Below are positions 1 to 5,813 of a DNA stretch of 5,813 nt, piece after piece. The stretch spans positions 1-5,813 of the forward strand of contig JAFAFF010000288.1 of NCBI GenBank assembly GCA_023423605.1. The letters run 5' to 3'. Every line of letters starts with the position of its first letter. Within the stretch, counting starts at the first letter, position 1. The notes under the pieces are model-generated. The model was not told the origin of the DNA and did no database searches. It saw nothing but the letters and a program-made list of their open reading frames with translations. The DNA is from Pseudomonadota bacterium. Lineage in GTDB: Bacteria; Pseudomonadota; Gammaproteobacteria; Xanthomonadales; Xanthomonadaceae. The position numbers and the translations under genes are program-made.

Positions 1-2331
<2,331 letters not shown>

Positions 2332-2339
2332 GGGGGTGA

Positions 2340-2399
2340 CTCCTCGGGTTTCTTGTTGTGGCCCCCTTTGCGGGGCGAGGCCAACGTAGACCCGAGAAG
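2340..2399 (-). promoter_or_regulatory. Structured 5' leader able to occlude the Shine-Dalgarno of ompW paralog A
   Basis: On the minus strand CTTCTCGGGT (2399-2390) pairs with ACCCGAGGAG (2349-2340) over 10 bp, with one G-U wobble. The second arm contains the complete SD GAGGAG (2345-2340). The 40-nt enclosed region can form a second hairpin, GCCCC (2376-2372) with GGGGC (2365-2361) around a 6-nt loop. The arrangement resembles RNA thermometers or protein- or sRNA-controlled leaders in which the ribosome site is masked. The pairing is seen in the sequence; the regulatory role is inferred. The proposed promoter lies just upstream, so the stem would be within the mRNA. Confidence 0.5.
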
Positions 2400-2417
2400 A
2401 TGAATGTCGACCTACCA

Positions 2418-2448
2418 ATGTTAAAAAATGGTTCCCCATGTTCAGCAA
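2418..2448 (-). promoter_or_regulatory. Candidate promoter of ompW paralog A
   Basis: On the minus strand an A/T-rich element, ATTTTTTAACA (2429-2419), stands out in GC-rich surroundings. TAACAT (2423-2418) could be a -10 box. TTGCTG (2448-2443) is a weak -35 candidate with a long 19-nt spacer. Transcription would start near 2411, giving a leader of about 80 nt. Nearly the same element occurs upstream of the paralog at 3267-3258, which supports a promoter role. The exact boxes are uncertain. Confidence 0.35.
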
Positions 2449-2518
2449 AACGCCGCGAGCCCTTGCAGAAGCGGGCATGTGGCCAGCGGCGACATTCAAG
2501 GATCTGCACGCGGCGTGA

Positions 2519-2554
2519 TTGAAAACGACGCGCGCTGGAGTTCAGTCGCGCGTC
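2519..2554 (-). terminator. Rho-independent terminator of ompW paralog B
   Basis: An 8-bp stem, GACGCGCG (2527-2534) with CGCGCGTC (2547-2554), encloses a 12-nt loop whose ends (CTG/CAG) can extend pairing. On the minus strand it is followed by GTTTTCAATC. The CGTTTTC tail is shared with the terminator at 1591-1626. It lies about 45 nt beyond the stop codon of paralog B. Confidence 0.65.
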
Positions 2555-2564
2555 ACCAGGTGCG

Positions 2565-2589
2565 GCAGCGGATCATGATGATCCGCTGC
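2565..2589 (-). repeat. Perfect 11-bp inverted repeat in the 3' UTR of ompW paralog B
   Basis: GCAGCGGATCA (2565-2575) and TGATCCGCTGC (2579-2589) are exact reverse complements around a 3-nt loop. The hairpin begins 9 nt after the TGA stop and has no U tract, so on its own it is not a classical intrinsic terminator. Together with the next hairpin (2527-2554) it makes a double 3' structure. It may protect the mRNA from 3' exonucleases or assist termination. Confidence 0.6.
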
Positions 2590-2598
2590 GATGAGGCA

Positions 2599-3195
2599 TC
2601 AGAAGCGGGCGCCGATGCTGAAGCCGGCCATCAGCATGCCGTCCTGCCTGGAGGGGAGAGCGGCGTCGGTGGTCTTGATCTTCGAGTTGGATCCCAATGC
2701 GCGGACATCGGCGCGGGCGAACCAGGTGCTGTCGATGTTCATGTCCACGCCCAATGCCAGCGCGGCACCGTTCATGCGGCCCAGGTTGGTGCCTTCCAGC
2801 GCGGGCGCGCCATCGATCAGGCGCAGCTTGTCCGAGTGGAAATAGCCCAGACCGACAAAGGGACGGAAGCTGTTGTCGACATTGCCGAAGTGGTACTGCG
2901 CGCTCAGCGACACCGGCTGGTGCTCATAGGTGCCGATCTTGGGGCCATGCTTGATGCGATCGTGCTGTTCGATCTTGTCGGCCGTACCCCACAGTTCCAC
3001 CGACCAGTTGTCGTTGAACAGGTAGCTCAGGCTGATCGCGGGCGCCGGGCCGGCGTCGCTGGCGATGAAGCCACCGGTGATGGCGACGTGCTTGCCCGAG
3101 GCGGTGTCGGCAGTGGTGGAGTCGCCGTCGGCGGCGAATGCGGCGGCCGGGGTCAGGGTGCAGGCGAGCGCCAGGCTCAGGAACGAGAAACGCAT
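2599..3195 (-). CDS. OmpW-family outer-membrane beta-barrel protein (paralog B)
   Basis: A 198-residue OmpW-type barrel, clearly homologous to the protein encoded at 1651-2331. The signal peptide is residues 1-21 (MRFSFLSLALACTLTPAAAF then A), with probable cleavage after AFA. Shared blocks are TASGKH at the start of the barrel, [50 protein letters not shown] and the end FSIGARF with a terminal Phe. It is 28 residues shorter than paralog A, mainly because an N-terminal loop between the first two strands is missing. The start ATG at 3195 is supported by the signal peptide and by AAGGA 7 nt upstream; an in-frame ATG at 3249 would put 18 polar residues before the signal. It has its own terminator and probably its own promoter, so it looks monocistronic. 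The substrate is unknown, and the OmpW name rests on motifs. Confidence 0.87.
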   Translation of the reverse strand: MRFSFLSLALACTLTPAAAFAADGDSTTADTASGKHVAITGGFIASDAGPAPAISLSYLFNDNWSVELWGTADKIEQHDRIKHGPKIGTYEHQPVSLSAQYHFGNVDNSFRPFVGLGYFHSDKLRLIDGAPALEGTNLGRMNGAALALGVDMNIDSTWFARADVRALGSNSKIKTTDAALPSRQDGMLMAGFSIGARF

Positions 3196-3256
3196 TGGGA
3201 TTTCCTTAAAATACTGAAGTTGAGAGCCCTCATCTGTGGGGCGGTGCACAAACTGC

Positions 3257-3267
3257 CTGTTAAAAAT
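3257..3267 (-). promoter_or_regulatory. A/T-rich promoter-like element upstream of ompW paralog B
   Basis: The minus strand reads ATTTTTAACAG, almost identical to ATTTTTTAACA upstream of paralog A. TAACAG (3262-3257) could be a -10 box, about 60 nt before the start codon. I see no good -35 match. The conservation between paralogs is the main argument; it may be a -10 region or a binding site. Confidence 0.3.
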
Positions 3268-3302
3268 TCGGAAGCTGGTTTTCTGCTTTCATCCAGCGAG
3301 CA

Positions 3303-3318
3303 TTTGTTCATGAAGAAA
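3303..3318. promoter_or_regulatory. Imperfect palindrome in the divergent intergenic region
   Basis: TTTGTTCATGAAGAAA is a 16-bp dyad with one mismatched position pair and a perfect TTCATGAA core. It sits between the divergent ompW-like and glycosylase genes, about 28 bp before the GTG start of the latter. It could be a small operator, but a dyad this short may also arise by chance. Confidence 0.2.
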
Positions 3319-3346
3319 CGCGAAAACCCTTGTGGAAGCGTAGCGA

Positions 3347-3910
3347 GTGGCTGAAAACGACATCGTCGGGTTGCCGGGCCAACGTGGCGAAGACGACATA
3401 TGCGTGGGCCTGCCGGCGGTGGCGGACGGGAACGCGCGCGTGCTTGTGCTGGGATCCATGCCGGGTGCGGCGTCCTTGCAGCAGGCGCGTTATTACGCGC
3501 ATCCACGCAATCGCTTCTGGCCCCTGATGCAGCAGCTGTGTGGCATCGAGGCCGAGGCAGCCTATGCCGTCCGGTTGAAGACGCTGCAGGACGCGGGGAT
3601 AGGGGTGTGGGATGTGATCGGGCGGTGCCGGCGGCGTGGCAGCTTGGACGCTTCCATCGTGCCCGGTTCGGAAATCGCCAATCCATTGCCGGCCTTCCTG
3701 CAGGACCTGCCGGAACTGCGCCTTGTGGCGTGCAACGGTACCGTGGCGCATCGCGCGTTCATGCGTTTCATCGCACCGGAACTTCCGGCAACGTTTGCCG
3801 TGCCTGTACTGGCGCTGCCATCCACCAGCCCGGCAAACGCATCTTTCCGCCTTGAACGGCTGCGTGATGCCTGGCAGCCGGTCGCCGAAGCGTTGCGGGA
3901 AGACCGGTAG
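3347..3910 (+). CDS. DNA-deoxyinosine (hypoxanthine) glycosylase, uracil-DNA glycosylase superfamily
   Basis: A 187-residue cytoplasmic repair enzyme, expected to remove hypoxanthine (deaminated adenine) from DNA as the first step of base excision repair. The family call rests on GSMPGAASL (residues 36-44), YYAHPRNRFWPLM (49-61) and PSTSPAN (158-164). These resemble the motifs of the family 6 (HDG) branch of the UDG superfamily, in which an Asn in the first motif region is important for catalysis; N55 is the candidate here. The middle block GIGVWDVIGRC (84-94) also fits. The start is GTG at 3347, preceded by GGAAG with an 8-nt spacer and by an in-frame TAG two codons upstream. A second in-frame GTG at 3404 (residue 20) would give a start closer to the conserved core. 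The stop codon TAG lies inside the first SMAG repeat. No clear promoter was found. The superfamily is fairly certain; substrate preference is inferred. Confidence 0.88.
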   Translation: MAENDIVGLPGQRGEDDICVGLPAVADGNARVLVLGSMPGAASLQQARYYAHPRNRFWPLMQQLCGIEAEAAYAVRLKTLQDAGIGVWDVIGRCRRRGSLDASIVPGSEIANPLPAFLQDLPELRLVACNGTVAHRAFMRFIAPELPATFAVPVLALPSTSPANASFRLERLRDAWQPVAEALREDR

Positions 3911-3930
3911 AGCCGGGCTCTGCCCGGCTG
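3907..3930 (+). repeat. SMAG (GTAG REP-like) element, copy 1
   Basis: The GTAG head (3907-3910) is followed by a perfect hairpin, AGCCGGGC (3911-3918) and GCCCGGCT (3922-3929) around TCT. It matches the Stenotrophomonas GTAG palindrome family. Its TAG is the stop codon of the glycosylase gene. Copy 2 is identical over all 24 positions, 45 bp downstream. Confidence 0.9.
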
Positions 3931-3951
3931 GGAGCCTTCGCACGCAGGGAT

Positions 3952-3975
3952 GTAGAGCCGGGCTCTGCCCGGCTG
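3952..3975 (+). repeat. SMAG (GTAG REP-like) element, copy 2
   Basis: The GTAG head (3952-3955) is followed by arms 3956-3963 and 3967-3974 around a TCT loop. It is identical to copy 1 and in direct orientation to it. It faces copy 3, and the two form an inverted pair separated by about 15 bp, like a REPIN. Confidence 0.9.
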
Positions 3976-3989
3976 AAGGCGTATTGCAC

Positions 3990-4012
3990 AGCGGGGCAGA
4001 GCCCCGCTCTAC
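3990..4012 (-). repeat. SMAG (GTAG REP-like) element, copy 3, inverted
   Basis: Read on the minus strand: GTAG (4012-4009), then AGCGGGGC, a TCT loop and GCCCCGCT. The arms differ from copies 1 and 2 by changes that keep pairing perfect, which shows the hairpin is maintained. Its opposite orientation makes it the partner of copy 2. Confidence 0.9.
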
Positions 4013-4077
4013 GGGGGGTTCGGCGTCCTGGCGCGTGTCTGTCCCGGGAGACAGGGGATTGAAAACGCCATCAACGG

Positions 4078-4106
4078 TTGGCGCGCGCGCGCGCTGGCCG
4101 CACAAT
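4078..4106 (+). promoter_or_regulatory. Sigma70-like promoter of aceF
   Basis: TTGGCG (4078-4083) matches TTGACA at 4 of 6 positions. CACAAT (4101-4106) matches TATAAT at 4 of 6. The spacer is exactly 17 nt. Transcription would begin near 4112-4114, leaving a leader of about 30 nt before the SD CGGAG (4131-4135) and the ATG at 4144. Most of the spacer is an alternating GC tract. Confidence 0.5.
4081..4094. repeat. (GC)7 dinucleotide tract within the aceF promoter spacer
   Basis: Fourteen bases of strictly alternating G and C lie between the -35 and -10 candidates. Such tracts can adopt left-handed Z-DNA under negative supercoiling and may change length by slippage. The tract is seen directly; any effect on transcription is inferred. 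Confidence 0.8.
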
Positions 4107-4143
4107 AGGTGTTTCCCTACACCAGATTGCCGGAGTTATCCCC

Positions 4144-5813
4144 ATGGCCGAAATCAAGGAAGCCCTCGTCCCCGATATCGGTGACTACAGCGATATCCCG
4201 GTAATCGAGGTGCTTGTCGCCGTCGGCGATACGGTCAAGAAGGACCAGGGTCTGGTGACGCTGGAATCGGACAAGGCGACGATGGAAGTGCCGTCTTCGG
4301 TGGCCGGCGTGGTCAAGGAGATCAAGGTCAAGGTCGGCGACAACCTGTCCGAGGGCAAGGTGGTGGCGCTGATCGAAGTGGCTGAAGGCGAAGCCGCCCA
4401 GCCGGCCGCTGCTGCCCCGGCACCGGCCAAGGCTGCCGCTCCCGCTGCCGCCACCCAGAGCGTCCCGGCCCCGGCCGCTGCAGCGCCGGCCGCCCCGGCC
4501 GCCAGCGGCGGTGCCGTGGAAGCGCTGGTGCCGGACATCGGCGATTACACCGACATCCCGGTCATCGAAGTGCTGGTCGCGGTGGGCGATACGGTCAAGA
4601 AGGACCAGGGCCTGGTCACGCTGGAAAGCGACAAGGCCACCATGGAAGTGCCGTCCTCGGTCGCTGGCTTGGTCAAGGAACTGAAGGTCAAGGTCGGCGA
4701 TACCCTGTCGCAGGGCGCCGTGGTTGCCATCATCGAGGCTGAAGGTGCTGCCGCGCCGGCCCCGACCAAGGCCGCCGCCGCCGCGGCCCCGGCCGCTGCC
4801 GAGACCGCCACCAAGGTTGAACCGGTGGCCGTTCCGGCGCAGCCGGACAAGCTGGCCGCCCGCGAGATCGCCTCGGCCGGCACCCCGGCCAGCCCGCCGG
4901 TGCAGTTCAATGCCGACAGCGTGCTGCCGGCCAAGGTGCCGTACGCCACCCCGGCCGTGCGCGTGTTCGCCCGTGAGCTGGGCGTGGACCTGCTGCAGAT
5001 CAGCGGCACCGAGAAGGGCGGCCGCATCACCAAGGGCGACGTGCAGAAGTTCGTCAAGGCGGCGCTGACCGGCGGCGCGACGGCCGGGGCAGCGGCCGGT
5101 GCCGGTGGCGGCCTGAACCTGCTGCCGTGGCCGAAGGTCGACTTCAGCAAGTTCGGTGAAGTGGAAACCCAGCCGCTGTCGCGCATCAAGAAGATTTCCG
5201 GTGCGAACCTGGCCCGCAACTGGGCGATGATCCCGCACGTCACCCAGTTCGAGCAGGCCGATATCACCGACCTGGAAGGCCTGCGCGTGGCCCTGAACAA
5301 GGAGAACGAGAAGGCGGGCATCAAGCTGACCATGCTCGCCTTCCTGATCAAGGCCAGCGCCGCGGCGCTGAAGAAGTTCCCGGAATTCAACGCTTCGCTC
5401 GATGCCAGCGGTGAAAACCTGACCCTGAAGAAGTATTTCCATATCGGCTTCGCCGCCGATACGCCGAACGGCCTGGTCGTGCCGGTCATCCGCGACGTGG
5501 ACAAGAAGGGCGTGGTGCAGATCGCGCAGGAAACCGGCGAACTGGCCAGGAAGGCACGCGACGGCAAGCTGGGCCCGGCCGACATGAGCGGTGGCTGCTT
5601 CTCGATCAGCTCGCTGGGCGGCATCGGCGGCACCGCGTTCACCCCCATCGTCAATGCACCGGAAGTGGCCATCCTCGGCGTGTCCAAGTCCTCCATCCAG
5701 CCGGTCTGGAATGGCAAGGAATTCGCACCGAAGCTGATGCTGCCGCTGTCGCTGAGCTACGACCACCGCGTCATCGATGGCGCCCTGGCCGCACGCTTCA
5801 CCACGTACCTGTC
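4144..5813 (+). CDS. aceF: Pyruvate dehydrogenase E2, dihydrolipoamide acetyltransferase (C-terminus cut by window edge)
   Basis: E2 core of the cytoplasmic pyruvate dehydrogenase complex; it transfers the acetyl group from lipoamide to CoA. 556 codons are present, open to the right edge, with probably about 20 residues missing. Domains in order: lipoyl domain 1 (about 4-80, lipoyl Lys44 in ESDKATMEV), an Ala/Pro linker, lipoyl domain 2 (about 126-200, Lys164), a second Ala/Pro linker, the E1/E3-binding domain (about 265-308, PYATPAVRVFARELGVDL), a short Gly/Ala linker, and the catalytic domain from about 325. The active-site motif SYDHRVIDG is present, with His541 and Asp545. Two lipoyl domains and DYSDIPVIEV-type sequence favour pyruvate over 2-oxoglutarate E2. 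The start ATG has CGGAG 8 nt upstream. No aceE precedes it; the gene appears to start its own transcription unit, and lpd may follow beyond the window. The two lipoyl domains are identical at 64 of 71 aligned residues. Confidence 0.96.
   Translation, partial: MAEIKEALVPDIGDYSDIPVIEVLVAVGDTVKKDQGLVTLESDKATMEVPSSVAGVVKEIKVKVGDNLSEGKVVALIEVAEGEAAQPAAAAPAPAKAAAPAAATQSVPAPAAAAPAAPAASGGAVEALVPDIGDYTDIPVIEVLVAVGDTVKKDQGLVTLESDKATMEVPSSVAGLVKELKVKVGDTLSQGAVVAIIEAEGAAAPAPTKAAAAAAPAAAETATKVEPVAVPAQPDKLAAREIASAGTPASPPVQFNADSVLPAKVPYATPAVRVFARELGVDLLQISGTEKGGRITKGDVQKFVKAALTGGATAGAAAGAGGGLNLLPWPKVDFSKFGEVETQPLSRIKKISGANLARNWAMIPHVTQFEQADITDLEGLRVALNKENEKAGIKLTMLAFLIKASAAALKKFPEFNASLDASGENLTLKKYFHIGFAADTPNGLVVPVIRDVDKKGVVQIAQETGELARKARDGKLGPADMSGGCFSISSLGGIGGTAFTPIVNAPEVAILGVSKSSIQPVWNGKEFAPKLMLPLSLSYDHRVIDGALAARFTTYL

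Noticed and set aside
2332..2499. Upstream extension of ompW paralog A to 2499
   Set aside because: It would place 56 residues before a clear signal peptide and would cover the leader and promoter-like element. The SD at 2340-2345 fits the start at 2331.
3160..3195. Lipoprotein signal (ALAC around residue 12) in ompW paralog B
   Set aside because: The -3 residue is Ala rather than Leu/Val/Ile, the segment before the Cys is too short, and AFA at 19-21 gives a normal signal peptidase I site.
4039..4054. CTGTC/GACAG hairpin as a terminator of the glycosylase gene
   Set aside because: The stem is only 5 bp and no U tract follows. The SMAG hairpins nearer the stop are at least as likely to end or stabilise the transcript.
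4117..5766. 549-codon open frame on the minus strand opposite aceF
   Set aside because: The translation is His/Gly/Arg-rich with low complexity and no recognisable domain, and the plus strand encodes an unmistakable AceF. It is a high-GC antisense shadow.

Overview
The window (5,813 bp, high GC) most likely comes from a Stenotrophomonas chromosome in the Xanthomonadaceae. The best marker is three short GTAG-headed palindromes at 3907-4012, which match the SMAG (Stenotrophomonas maltophilia GTAG) family of REP-like repeats. GC-rich codon use and the gene content agree with this. I see no phage, plasmid, CRISPR or insertion-sequence genes, and codon use looks uniform.

Layout. The left part (1-3195) is on the minus strand. 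It holds a nearly complete glycerol kinase gene (glpK, cut by the left edge) and, upstream of it, two tandem genes for related OmpW-family outer-membrane beta-barrels. Each omp gene has its own signal peptide, its own leader with an A/T-rich promoter-like element, and its own Rho-independent terminator, so they look like separate transcription units. The right part (3347-5813) is on the plus strand. It holds a small uracil-DNA-glycosylase-superfamily gene resembling hypoxanthine-DNA (deoxyinosine) glycosylases. A cluster of three SMAG repeats follows, the first of which supplies the gene's stop codon. Next come a sigma70-like promoter with an alternating GC spacer and aceF, the E2 component of pyruvate dehydrogenase, cut by the right edge after its active-site motif.

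The genes do not form one pathway. GlpK feeds glycerol into lower glycolysis and AceF takes pyruvate to acetyl-CoA, so both are central carbon metabolism, but they are on opposite strands and far apart. The OmpW proteins are surface channels of uncertain substrate. The glycosylase is a DNA-repair housekeeping gene.

The most interesting structure is regulatory. The leader of the downstream omp gene can form a 10-bp stem that buries the whole Shine-Dalgarno sequence. Other points are the stop codon provided by a SMAG repeat, the (GC)7 tract between the -35 and -10 of aceF, and a GlpK lacking the residues that bind the E. coli allosteric inhibitors. I found no convincing new multi-gene system. 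All long ORFs antisense to the genes above look like high-GC shadows.
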